Below are positions 37,922 through 51,300 of a stretch of DNA of 64,000 bases, piece by piece (the stretch's first letter is position 1; each line of letters begins with the position of its first letter). The notes under the pieces are model-generated. The model was not told where the DNA came from. It made no database searches and worked only from the letters and a program-made list of their open reading frames with translations. The stretch is from Hymenolepis diminuta (lineage: Eukaryota > Platyhelminthes > Cestoda > Cyclophyllidea > Hymenolepididae). Made by a program: the position numbers and the translations under genes. The stretch lies in the NCBI GenBank assembly GCA_900708905.1, contig CAADRB010000059.1, positions 118,371 through 182,370 on the forward strand, in the 5' to 3' direction.

Positions 37922-39337
37922 TCATAAACAGTGAGGTAGCATATTCTCAGACCGACCTGCTCGAAGTTCCTTGAGAGGATTTGCGCGTTTAGATACGGGA
38001 ATGGAAATCGTTGCCTGATTTAGTCGAAACCAAGAACAACTTGGCGCCGCGAGCGATTTGCGTAGACCATGACACTGGTGTTGCTTTCGTTCTGGTTTTC
38101 TTCGATATCCTATGACTAGAACACAATTGTAGAAGGATAAATTTAGACAGAAGTGCACTAGCAGTCAAGGAAAAATGGAAATGACGTATAATCATACTTT
38201 TGTACTGAATTTAAAGATGGTTTATCTGTGAAACGTTTAACACAACATTATTGCCCAGAAGGTGGGGGAGATTTGGACTGAAGAACTTTTAACCATCAAC
38301 CAAAATTACTTTAGTTGGTTCAAATTTAGCTTATATGTTTTCGAACGTGCGATAAGCGTTATTGCAGAAAGTACTTCGCGTACCATTTAAACGAACAAAA
38401 ATAGCGGATGAAAACGAAGCACTTTAATCCAAATCTTTCTTTTAGTATGTAGCAGGAGACATTAAAGACTTCAAAATACAAAGAGTAGCTCTAGTAGAAG
38501 GTCTTTTTGTGGGAGCAGCCTGAAATGTAACTCACCATATCTGCGGCGCCTTTCGAACAGATTACTATTTCGCATCCTCGAGATGAGTGGTTTCAGAAAT
38601 TTCTGGATTAACGATTATTAGCTTAATACTAGAATCACCCTAGACACAGGAGATAGCTTTAAACCCGTCCTGCGACGATTAAAATTTAATAAACTCTCTG
38701 AAATCGATTTTGAAAATCGGCCAAATTCAAATTGTGGATGTATGCAATTCTTTTAAGTGGTTTATGTTTTAGGCGTTTTCAGAATCTCCCAAATCGATTC
38801 ATGTTTTAAATATCCAAGAAACATGTTCGTAATGTATTGATGTGTTCGATTTACGAAATAAAATTCCGATGAACTGCATTCAAACAACGCAACCCGTCCC
38901 TTTAATAATACCTGCAATTTAGATTACGGGCAAATATTTAAACAAAGATATCATTTCACAAAATGGGGCTTGAGCACATTCTTTAATGAAACTTTACAGA
39001 TGTAGTTTACATCATAATAAACAGCCGGTCAGGCCTCACTCGAACTTTCAAAGGTCGTTAACAAATGCCGTAAATTGTGAAAAATTTTCAAATTTGGCAA
39101 AAGAAATTTTAATATTTATCAATAATGACTTTTAAGTAACATGCTAGAAGGATATTTTTAATCAGTGTTTCGAAAGGTTCTGGAAAACGTCTAGTGAGAA
39201 TTTCAGTCCACCGCCGGGGTTTAAATATAAATAACTATAAAGCTAAGCGGACTTTTACCTTTTCCGTGGAATGCTTGTGAAGAGTACAAAACAGGAGCAT
39301 TCGAACGCCTATCTGCTAATCCCTTCCACCCATTCAT
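37922..39337 (-). CDS. Doubtful short gene, exon candidates only
   Basis: Three minus-strand exon-like pieces are seen. 39337-39259 (ATG, MNGWKGLADRRSNAPV...) ends at a phase-1 donor (AAAG|GTAAAA). 38602-38536 follows a ccag acceptor and ends at GTGAGT. 38115-37922 follows a strong acceptor (tgttctag) and ends with a stop. The last two join in phase 1 to read FERRRRYV then IGYRRKPERKQ. The first and second do not agree in that frame: joined in phase they would end EDAK with an early stop. So they may not belong to one transcript. There is no family match. Confidence 0.22.
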
Positions 39338-40751
39338 GGCCGTAAGAACGTACAACCGAGGTGGAACAGCAAAGAATGCCAGTAAACGTTTGAAAATCCT
39401 TTAACGTTATACCTATTCATAGAAAATATAATATAAATTTTTGACCCCTTTATGGAAAAAGTGTTGTGGCAACAGAGTACCACCGACGTATGTACATTAC
39501 CCGTTTTATACAGCAACCAAGTTACAACAGCAATAAAAGTCGCCAAATAGTAGTGCTTTGAGCAAGAGCTAACAACAATTGTGGAGCAGAACGCCGAGGG
39601 TTGATTAGACCTAAATGTATTCAAAGAAACCACAATAAGGAGTGAAATTGATGAGGGAGAGAGATAGAGAGGGAAGCGTGTAGAGAGTTTCCCTTCCGAG
39701 TATTATACTTGAAAGTGAAACTCCATTTCTTCATTACTTCATTTAAGTATAATTTTGATTTAATGTGAATTTTAACTTAAATTCCCAAAAATCGTTGGGT
39801 CTACGGTAAATTGAAGAACATGACTTACTCAAGAACCCAATTAGCAATACATTCCTCCGTCCATCTCTGAAGAACTCGAATAAATTCGATTCCTCGTTGT
39901 ATTCATTTACGAATATTAATTCCCATGACAAAGTAAAAGACAACAATGTCAAACATCGGAGACATCTGTAAAGTCAGACAAATGAAGCGGTCCACTTTTT
40001 ATTTAAAGAATAATCCTTACATTGTCGTGTCTTAATGCTTCAAAGTTTAGAACTTTTTTCACGCCTACAACGTTCATAGCTCATTCACAAGTTGAATAAA
40101 TCGGGCGATTGCTCGAATGTGCATTTGAATAGCCAGCAGTGGGCAGATGACACAGAGGAATTTATTCCTCCTTTACTTCCCTATTTCTAATTGTCTCTGT
40201 TTACTTATTAATGTTCACAGCGGTGCGTATCGAAATCATGCGAAGGGCATCAAATTTCCTTGGAGCACATAGGGATTTTGGCATCTAAAGGTCCCGGAAA
40301 GGGCCTCAAACAAAATTTGCAAATTAACAATCTCCGATTAAGGCCGAAATTGCTTTATTAGACAGTGAATTAATGGTGCATATAAGAAATTTACATTGTA
40401 ATTACATAAAGAATATACGTTTTGAGTTCTAAGAGTAAGTGTTGGAGGAAAATACATTTTTCCACAAAATTTGTGCAAAATTAACTAATCAGTATCGCAG
40501 TAAGGCCATGAGATGTGATTTTAAAGATATAAAACTGTTGGAAATTTGAATACTATATTCTTCTGAAATATTGACAACCCTCTGTGTGGGTTTGCTTCTC
40601 CTGGCTATTCTTGCATTAGCTTGCCCTCAAGATGTTCAGAATTCATTGTTGACGATGATTATGAGCCATCGGGCATGTAGAGTAAAGCTAGTTTCTCTCT
40701 TTTATTCTCCGCATATTTGAAGTTTTATTGATGTCTTTTCTTTTGTGGAAG

Positions 40752-41380
40752 TCCTCTGCAATTCTTCGCATGTTGCATCAGGTCATTTCGATGATTGTGT
40801 CAATTCAATCATAAACAATGCAATAGCAGATTTAATTATGAGAGAAACTACGTTTCCGGACACTTTGGTTGCCGATGTAGGTCAGAACACAAACCGGCGA
40901 ACAAGATGCTCTCATCTATATGAAAGCGAAGCAACTACATATGCTTGATAGAGACATCAAATATCTCTTTCTCCTTCCACGGGTATGTCTTCCACCAACC
41001 ACCAACCACCATTATCTTGAAAAATGGAGATAAAAATAAGCACATATGTAACAGTTAAATCGGGAACGTAATTTTCAGTCAGTATTACCATTATGCAGAC
41101 TGATTTTAAAACCTTGTGGTCAGATAAAGCGCAATTTTCATTCGATAATATACAGTACAGGAACCTGGGTATAAATTAAGAAGTCAGCCGAGACAGTTTC
41201 AGAAAACTTAAATCACTTGCATAGGTAGAACAATGTGAAGATAGCGTGGAAGTCGATTTGGAAGACTCGGTTGAAATGGACATTACTTCCGAGATTAAAG
41301 CAGACTTACATAATTGCTGCTGGATTGATATACTTGACTATTGTCAAGTAGTATGGGAAGATAAAATGATATTGTTTTAG
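40752..41380 (+). CDS. Doubtful two-exon gene end, acidic protein
   Basis: Candidate exons are 40752-40880 and 41229-41380, joined in phase 1 (GTAG|GTCAGA, acceptor ggtag), ending in TAG. The reading is HFDDCVNSIINNAIADLIM, a likely amphipathic helix, then QCEDSVEVDLEDSVEMDI and a Cys/Trp-rich end. Codon use looks gene-like against the AT-rich background, but the second exon is open in a second frame as well. No 5' exon or family was identified. Confidence 0.28.
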
Positions 41381-42306
41381 GGACAAATGGTGACGAAATA
41401 ATTTATTTTGGAAATACATAACTGCTAACATATAGAGGCATGTTAGAATAGAATGCAGTATGCAGCATGTATATCAGATACATTTTGTAAAGGTCCACTA
41501 TCTGATTTCCTTAGCAATGTAAAAATAGATTTCAGTTAATGCAAAAAGGAGAAACTTATTTGGTATATTGGCATTCACCTTATTTAATTGAATATATCAC
41601 AGTGAAAATTTTTTTTATTTTCAAAAAAATTAAAGTATTTGATAAATATTAATAAACGAAAGTTGCTTAAAATAAAAACGATTAATTTGTACATAACCTT
41701 TTCTCTGTTTTAATGAATCACACACTGATACTACCTGTAAAGAATTTTTATTGAATGTTAGTATTAAAATACAAAAGCATTCAAGTAAGCTACTAAGTTT
41801 TATTATCAATTGTAATCTGAATAAAGTAATAGAAATCTAAAATTAGGCAATTTAATAGATTAAGATTATGCATTATGAAGTTGCCTAAATATAGCATAAT
41901 TCAAAGGGAAATGAAATGGATACTTTTTCGTAGATGCTTCTCTAATATTTATATATCTAGCTCATGTTGCTTGGTTTTGAAGTTTTTCGACATTTCTCCG
42001 GCTTTAATTTCACATTTCATTTTATATTTTCATACAATACATACTCAACAAACTGTGAGAATTTTGTGTTTTCCCTTTATTTTTAATGAACTTTAGGTTG
42101 CATTTGTCTAGTGTTTTTGAATTTTACTTTCCAAAAAAATTTATTGGTTTGATAATTGCATAAACTGTTAAGCCTTTTCATTAATATATAGTCCGAATCT
42201 GCGTAATTTGATTTGATAATAATTTGGGGCTGTATTTCTCTATTTACCTTACAATTGTTTGTAATCGGATTTTGTTTTTCCTTTTTTAAGATAATGACTC
42301 TTGCTC

Positions 42307-45300
42307 ATGGATTTATTTGAACTTCTACACTCTACTCGTTTACTTGCGTTACTTTTTATGATGCAAGCAATTTTTACATTAAAGTCGAACTCAGAATTCG
42401 CCCTTCTCCGACACAAAGATCATCACTTTTGGTTAGCGATCAGGTTAGAGCAACTTGAAGCCATAACCTTCTATTTAGAAATCAGATTTTTGAAATAAAT
42501 ACGCTTAATATGGCTGCCAGTCCGAAGCACATTCTCACTTGGCTTCAACGCGAACACTGTCTACGATATCGTCTTTCCAGTTCTTGCAGCGGATCTATCA
42601 CACATACTATTGAAATCGAGTCCGGTTTGTTTGAAATTTGTGGACTGATGCAACAGAAGGCTTTTTGTGGTCTCTACACTGCTTCAGCTCAGGGAATGCT
42701 TTCAGCTGTGTCTGAGAAACGCGTTGCTGATGAACTCGTCAATCGAGGATTCGAACCCTCTTTTCTCCAACATGCAGGTTAAAATATACTTATCCTGTTT
42801 CATCATAAAACTCGAAGTATCAAACTTATGACATCCTATTTTGAAAGTATAGGAGAAGAGATTTTTCGTGAATTTTGGCAATTTATAATATTTATCACCT
42901 TTAACCTATAAATTTCATCTGATGATTATAGTGAGACATGGTATACAACATAATATGTTTGATTAAAAGTGCCATTAGGTCCAATTGCTCTGATTCATTT
43001 AGTATACATTTATAATCGATATTAATAAAAATTCCGTTCATTCATTCGAACACACTGGCAGGATAAGTAAAGGATTTTCAGATATTAATAAACTTGAGCC
43101 ACAGAATGTAGGAGAAAGGCAGAAGACTTATTAAGACTATTAATTTGATGAGAGTTAGCAGGAAGAATCAGAGAAAGAGAGAAGACTACAAGGATGGAAG
43201 TTAGGTGAGGAGGTATAAATGAAAATAGTCAACAGCAGCTGCATTTAGAGATCTGGTGGACCTGTCTGTTGGATTTGGCTGTTAGGCATTCGAGCGAAGA
43301 GGGATGGCTCGCACAAATTAGGGTTGGGGTTGGGGGAGGGGGGATGGATTATTCCCGGCTGTTTATATATCCAGAGTTGGCAAAGCCTGTTGGAAATAAT
43401 ATTGATATGCGGTTGTCTGTAGTTGGATTCGGATCACTCACTGGCAACGTTGTCTGACTGAAAGACTTATGACGTTAAGAAAGCTAAAAATAAGTGCCGT
43501 TGGTAGTTTATTTATAGCCACAGAATCGACAAAAGGTGGGTATATTTAGTAGATTAAATGAAAATCTCGGGTGTCCGAAGTGAGAAAAAGGTAAAAAGGG
43601 CGTTTGGAAAAAAACAGCAATGAGTTAAGGGCAATACGAACCCTGGCAACACCTTAATTCAATACTAATAGGAAGAAAGGACACTTCGAGTCATTCACAA
43701 TCTTCATGCAAACATGATCGAGGCAATTCAACATGAGAATATATTTTGATTACTGTCCGCATCTTGCAAATCACTTTATTGACACGAATTTTTAGTGCAG
43801 ACTCTGAGCAAGTTCCCATTTAGAACAGAAATGCATAAGACGATGTGCAGCTGTCAAGTATCCGCCCATTTCTTGATACAAAGATCCTCCGTCAAGATAC
43901 TTTTTCATTTGTTCGTTCATTTAGTGTGAAATTTTCAGGTTCCTTTCAGATATCTTTTGGTTTCTCTTTGTTAGAGTCCTGTTTTTACTTTTTAGAAATC
44001 AGAGGAAACTACGTTGACACTAATTTAGCTAACTTTTTGGAATGAAATAAATTCTCTCTCGTGAAGGTGTCTCTAAATTTGTGAAATTTATTAAAAGCAT
44101 TCGACCAAAAAGGAAAGCAAATATCCAAACGATTTATCACCTGAGAAGAGGAGAAAAAGGAAGAGGAAATTAACTAAAATTTAATGTTTAATTTACAAAA
44201 GCAAAAATATTTGACATAATTCGAAATATTTATAAAATTTACCTTAAAGGATCACAATGAAAATTGAGTAAGTAGAAAAAGCCTCATTCTCAATTTACAT
44301 TTGACAAGACAATCGATTAATGAAAGTGAAACATACGGGAATTTGAAATCAAATCGAAAATTTTCATCTTTTCGTGGGATTGTAATCCACTTTCATCGTG
44401 AGTCCACTCAAATTTTGCAGTATTTTCTCCAAATTTACCAAATCCCTAGAAAAGGGAGATAAATACACGAAGTTCGAAGGCGCTTCGTTTATTGACTTGC
44501 TGCTTCAGATCACGTTTGCCTTCGCTCGGTTCAAGAAAATTTTAAAATTTTAATTCTCTCTTGACGCAAATTTCACCGAACTTGTTTTCCTTGTAAACGT
44601 AATCTATTTCCACTCATGTTCTCCTTCTCAAAACGGAGCACAATATGGTTTTAATTTTAAAGAACTCTGTGGAATTTTTCGCTTCTTCTAAGCAGTTTGT
44701 GATTTATCAACTAACGGAGCTGATTTCGCTTTGTTTTCTTTACGGAAACAAAAATGAAGTCAAAGTAAACCTTTCGTCGTTTTAAACAATTTTTTATTCC
44801 TACGAAGGTCTAAATGATGCATCCCGAAATATTAAGAGTCCAAAAGGAAAATTGAGATTTAACGTCTTTTTCTAAATCACAGAGGATGTGTCAATGGGAT
44901 ATTTTCAGTTTTCGTTGCCTTTTTCATGGAAACACCATTCCAATGAACTTTTCTTCCAGTCTTAAACAATTCCTCCATAATGCATGTATAATCGGGTTAA
45001 AAAGTGTAGAAGATGTCTTCGAGAGTAGCGGCAATTTTCTTGTTGAATTCTTCTTATCCAGAGGGAGGTAATCCAAAGCTAGATAAATTTGTGCATATTT
45101 TGTTTTAGTCAACTTCAGAATGTTACTTTTTCAAATCTCCTTCCATTCAACTCAGTGTACAAACCTCACCAATTGAAGGAAATGCGAAGATATTATTTCC
45201 ACGTTTTATTAATTCACTGGATGTATTGATACCTTTCGATTACCTTTTAGAAGCCATTGTATTAATATCGAACTGTGTAACGTCCTCTTGAGTCCTTTGT

Positions 45301-48300
45301 TAAGCAAAGGACTACATTGTTCCCGATTACACCATTTTTTGGACTTAATCTCCCTAAAATAAGTGTTGATTTGTTTTAATTCGATTGTTTAAATAACTTG
45401 GACCAAAATTTTCCCAATCGGTGGTTGTGATCCCAACTGTCAGCACTTTTTCGAAAAAGTGAAATTTCTAGGTTCATATTTGACGAAATGGAAGTATTTA
45501 CTGAATAAATATATTAAATAACATATTAATAAATATAAATTTTGAAAAGTGCACTTTTTTAAATGTTTTCCAACAGCAATAGTCAAATTAACAAACTTTC
45601 ATCCTCCAAATCCGCTATTTTTCAGTGCCTCAAGTACTCAGCTGTGCAGTGAGCACAGTGGAGGTATTCCCAAGAAGATGTAAGATCAACGCAAGAGAAA
45701 AGCTCCTAAATCTCTCAAATAAAGAATAATTCCAAATCTCTTATAAAATTTTTGAGTAAAAAGGATTACTGTATTATATAAACGTAAAGGGTGGGGATTG
45801 GAAGAGCTGTGAGAACAAAGAAGAATGGAAGCGGCAAAAGCAGAAGTCAAGAAATTCGGTGAACTCTACTTTGTCTGCTCTCAGAGACTTTAAGTCTTCT
45901 GTTTCCTCTTGTTTCAATTTCAACTGCATTCGAGATTATCGCGATTTAAATGGCATAATTTAAAATATTTTTAAAAATTTCTGTCAGACGCACAAGTTAT
46001 GAGTTCGATTTGAGGTGTCTTCTTATCTCAGTTACATTTCCATTTTACTAATCTTTCTTACTAGAGTTGATAAATTGCGTGGAGGGGATTCAGGAGATAA
46101 GTTAGATGACGCTGAAGGTGCTAAGGAAGACTAGTTTCCACAAACTGAAAAGGAGCACAAATTGCTTAAAATTTGCCGCTTTGTCTCAAAGTACAAATTC
46201 AGCAAAAAGTAAACTCTGCGCCGCTGCGCCTGGATACTCATTTTTAATGGATTGAACAATTTTTAAATTTAAAAATTGCCCACACATCAAAAGTGGGTTC
46301 AAACGTTACCGTTTGGCAAATAGTTATCTGTTCTCACAAAGCATACGGACGACATCTGCGCAGTTATCAATGCGCAAAAGCTCAAGCCAGGTCCAGATTT
46401 CTGAATTGTCAGGCAATTAATCTTTAATTCCGCTACAATCCTTGTTTATTTGCAGGCTTTTTATTATCAAGTCACTGGTACTCACGACGAATCGAAAAGT
46501 TCAAGCTGGTTGCGTAATGGATCGTTTTTAAGCAGGACCAACCGTGTGTCTCGAACAGGGAGCTCTTCAAGGGGATACAGTCAATAAATGAAGAAACTGA
46601 CTTCATTTATTTCTATTTCATTATTTATAAAACAATTTTTTATTAGTAGCACAAAAGTCAGGATAAACTATTTTATCTATCTTTACATTCTCCCATTAAA
46701 GCGATCGGCAGATTAGGAGTCCGCCATGTTGTAGACTGTTTGCAAATTTTGTGGTGCTGGTGTCTTTGTTATGAGATAATAACGTCATGAATGTGCCAGA
46801 AAATTGTCTCTTTACAAATGGAGATATATTTTTAGGGAGTCAGCAGCAGAATTATACATTCACCTTTAATGAACGTCAAATAGGATTCGAACATTAATGC
46901 GAGGAGAGACGATAGATCCTTCTGGGAAACCTTCAAAAGTACAAGTTTAATCTATGGGCAAGAGGGTTCAGGGGCAAAGGAAGAAGTAATTTAAACAAAC
47001 TCGTACATTTGTGATTGCTTAAACTGCTATTTAACGCCCGTTCTCATCTCTCTCTTTTTGATCTCCTCCCCTTTCTCATTTCTTGGACTTGGTGTTATTC
47101 GGTGTGAGTTGCTTCCCACAACCAAAAGTGTAAAATTTTTTAAATACTTTGTACAAGAATATCTGTCATTTGACGCTTGAAGGTGATCAGAAGTTGCCAC
47201 GTGTTGCGTCAAAGCTGATATCTTGAAAAAAGAAAGAGAAAATTTTAAAAATTTCGGTGTCATATTCTGAACAGAAGTGTTTGCCAGCATATTAAAACGG
47301 ACTTCATTACTTATTTCAATAAAATAAGTTTGCGCTACATTCAAGAATGTTTAATTCACTCTGTCCCAATCACTTCCCCCGAGTTAAGTGAATATAAAAA
47401 GCGAGTCAAGTCGCCGACATCTCAAATCTTTCGAATGCAGACAAAATCAACCTTTTTTGAAATGCATCTATTCATTAATTTACTTATTGCGCATTGAAAA
47501 TTTTATACACAATTATACACTTTTATATTTTGTAATTTGTTTGTTTAAAACAAGTCAAATTTATAAATATTAAATGTATTTAATTTAAGTATATTTATAA
47601 TTGAACTTTTACGCCGATTTCAAACAAAAATCAGAAGCAGTCAGAAGGTAACTGTGAAGCAAATCGAAAAAAGAGGAACTTGATTTATTTTCAAAGCTCT
47701 TTTGGATCCATTTCTCACTCCTCACTTGTTAGAAGACAAATTTACTTTTGAAAACTGCAATTACGAAAATTTACAAAAAGCGCTTAAGAGAGCTTAAGAA
47801 AAAGATTTGTATGCTTGAGAAATCTATTAATTTAAATATATTTAGAAATAAATTTTATTGATAGCGTTTTCAGCGATTTAATTTAATTTTTCAAAAGAAA
47901 AGTGCTTTAATCTTATTATTAATGAATTATTTAATATACCTGGGATTGAAAATTGTTTTCTCTCTTTAGACGATACGACGGTTATTGTAAAACAATCTCA
48001 TGGAGAAGACCAACAACCACTTATAATCCTACGTCGAGGGTACAGTCAAAACTTTTCGGCTCTGCACCAATCAGGACTCAATCCCAATTGGTGGGGAGAG
48101 CAGATATTTTCTAGAAATTTCCAACTTCCACAAAGTCAGCATTTTGAACTTATTCATCAGCGGATGCACAATCGTCACCACTTCCTTTTCTTCAATCGCG
48201 CTCAGTCATTCCTCAACACTCTGGACGATTTTCTACCGCCAATCAGACCAAAAATTGAAGTTAGTTGATTATTAACGCCGTTTTTTCTACTTTTCTCTCA

Positions 48301-51300
48301 ATTAATTAAATAAAAATTAAACCACAAAGATTCTGAAGTCCAATTTTATACATTCAAGATTGGCGTTTTAACTAGTAAGAATCCTGCTTCACTGGTGGTA
48401 TCAGACTCCGCATTTTGTAAATGATGGTCATCATTGCCTTGGGCAATAATTAAATGCTTCGCAGTGTTATGATGCCCCTCCCAATCGGCGAACTTTGTTA
48501 TTATAAATTTCGACTTGACCCAGAATGGGGGTGATCTGGTCTGATTTGTGTCGAGACAAGACTGTTAAGCTTCTGAGAATACGGTACGCTTTTCTGTTCT
48601 CGAGGCAACGTTCTAACTGTTTTCCATGCCAGTAAATGACATGAAATTTCTTTTTTGCAAAAATCATTGCTTTCCCTCTAATTAAGATAAGTGTTTTAAT
48701 GGGGAGATTGTCAACTTTCTTCCTCCCTCTAAGATTAATAGTACGGAGAATTTCTGTGCAATTTAATTATCGATTACAATAAGTACCACTGCGGAGCACA
48801 TTTCCGATCAACCTGACGGACAAGCTCGAAAAATCGGTTTTGATTATGATGTTACATTGAAAGGATTTCTGAAAGGGCTTTTTGAAGTAAAGCATTAATT
48901 GCGAAGATCATCTACAACTCAGCTTCCGTTGAAGTGAGCTCTTGGTAGATTGTTTAGTCGAGGTAGAATTGACGTAATGTTATTGATGTTGTATGCAAGT
49001 TTCAAGTAAAGACATCGAAAATATCACTTTTTGGAAAAGAGTCGTTGGAAATGACTTGCCCTCAGCCCCTCAGATAAATGTGGATGCTCAGGAATTTTAA
49101 ATTTTAAAATTTTACTGGGAGGAATAAGATTGTCATTTATTGTTTTGACTAAGCATTTAAATAATAAAAAGTTGTTTTAGTTCGCTTTACCTATGAATGT
49201 GGTTCATATGAAATTCTAAATCAACATCGAGCCTGAAAACGATTTATTTGACTCTGGTGGCTCTTATCAGGTGAATCAAATCTTTAAAAATTGTAAAATT
49301 GGCGCCATTTAACAATATAATTCAATCGAATTAGAATATTCAAAACAAATACACCGAGAAATCAGCTTTCACGAGTCAACTTCGAGGTAATTTTTTGCGG
49401 TTGAAGCAATCTCTTTTCAAGGCCGCAGGCCTCGTTTACAATTTTGTTTAATAAACATGCTAAAATGTGTGTTTAAATGATTTTGTATAACTTCCAAGTC
49501 AGTTTAGGAAAGACTTTATCAGCTCTCATTTTGAGTCGAGGGATAGCATCTTGAAACCTCTTTATTGAGATATTGGAAACCTGCGGCTCTTTAATTAGAG
49601 GGGCTTAGCCAATGCGGCGGCTATTCACATCACAGACTGGTATCTAACCCTTGACCCCCAAATTCGCGAGCGAACGCGTTAACTACAACGCCAAAGGAGT
49701 CAGTTTATGCGAGTTTTAAATGTACGGCCATTACTTCAATAGTTGCGTTTGTAGGTTTCGTTCTAAAATTACGTTAATGACATGAAGAGTTCATTTTAAC
49801 CTTAATCATGTTAGTAACTATGGGGTGGATCAGGTTCTTTCCGATCAGATTTCATCATTAGAGATATTGTATGTGAAATTACGAATCGCATCGATGAATC
49901 CAGAAGTCCCAAAATGTATCTGCCTCAAAAGCAGGTGATGTATTGTCTGTTCTCAGATATATTTGAGTTAAAAAACACGGAGTTATCAAAAGACTCGGAA
50001 ATGTTCTTACGGGTTGAGCAAAACTCGAATAAGCGTCGATTCAAATGACTCCAGATTTATGCAAAATATTTTGAAAATATGTGCAGTATGCGTTGAGTTC
50101 CTACGGTTCTGTGAAAATATCAAATTCGTGACATAATATACTCGGTGAAAACGCAAATTTTCGTTCTCACAGCAGCGAAGGTAAAAAGTGGGGATTTCTG
50201 CCCATGCCCACTTTTTCAGGTGGCCTAGGTGATCATTTTTTTCCCTCAACAGAACATAATGCTTTTTTCCTTCCAAAGATCAAAGTTGTGGGACATTTGT
50301 CGTCTGACTGATTCCATTCGCTTAATAAGCATAATTTTTTAGTGTGTTATATACACTATTTCTCCATAGGGAACTTTCTAAATTTAAATCTCCCTCCTTT
50401 TTAAATATCTGAAATCAATGATAAATTCGATTTTAAAATTTCAATGAGGTTTACCCTTTCACTTGACCGAATATATCACCAAATCCTACTCAAAACTGGG
50501 AGGCATATCAGTCTACCTAATTAATTATGGAACTTAAAACTTTCAGGCCTACAGACCGGGTTTCGTAATAAAATTTTTATTTTTCAAATTATATGAATAT
50601 ATTGGAGCCCTTTCTTATGATTTTTAACTATTTTTTAACTGTCAAATCCCGCAATCTGCCAGTTAAGAGTTTCATTCTCTCTTGAAAAGTTAACTTGGGT
50701 GGATTGGAACTTTCCAAAGACTTTGAGTGATAGTGGATAAGATTGACACGTTCAGTACCACCTGCAGCTAAAAATCTCAACCATGTAATGTATATTCTTT
50801 TACTCATTTGATAAAAACGGTAAATTTTAGATTGTACACTCTCAGCACTGACGCCTCCCTCAATTTCTCCTAATTGCTTACCTCCTCCTTCCTTCCTTTC
50901 CCTCTCATTTATTTCCTATTGTCCAATGCACTCTTCTTTAACTTAACTCCTGGTCTTCTCGCTCGTGAGAGGATGTTGTACTCAGTTTTCCTTAGGGGGA
51001 TCCTTAGGTCTTGAGGAGGATATGAGTTCTGATTTGGCCTCACCCCTAAAGTAGCTTTTCTAGCGACTAAGCTTACTTGAGGGTGCAGGAAATCTGACGG
51101 CTTGACTTGAGTTAAAACTTGAATTTTAAATATTTTTGATGAAACATTTGTTCGGCATGTGTTGAAAACATATTTTCTCACTTCTCATTTCATCAACAAG
51201 TTGTTTTTTTTGATACCGCAGGAAAGTTCAAAAATGTGACTGAATAATTTTAAAAGATCAAGTGGTCTCTCCTCCTCGGTTTGGCTTTCTGCATGTTTCT

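Larger units (their letters stand above)
36946..42306. other. Gene-poor region between zinc-finger and semaphorin genes
   Basis: About 5.4 kb, mostly AT-rich. A possible AATAAA for the zinc-finger gene is at 37551. Two weak short-gene candidates (37922-39337 minus, 40752-41380 plus) are listed separately. A GA-rich low-complexity patch lies at about 39650-39700. Nothing else is supported. Confidence 0.4.

Noticed and set aside
42510..42782. Starting the semaphorin at ATG 42510
   Set aside because: The frame is open upstream to an acceptor at 42478, and the upstream piece supplies a signal peptide and the first sema strand through a 35-bp intron.
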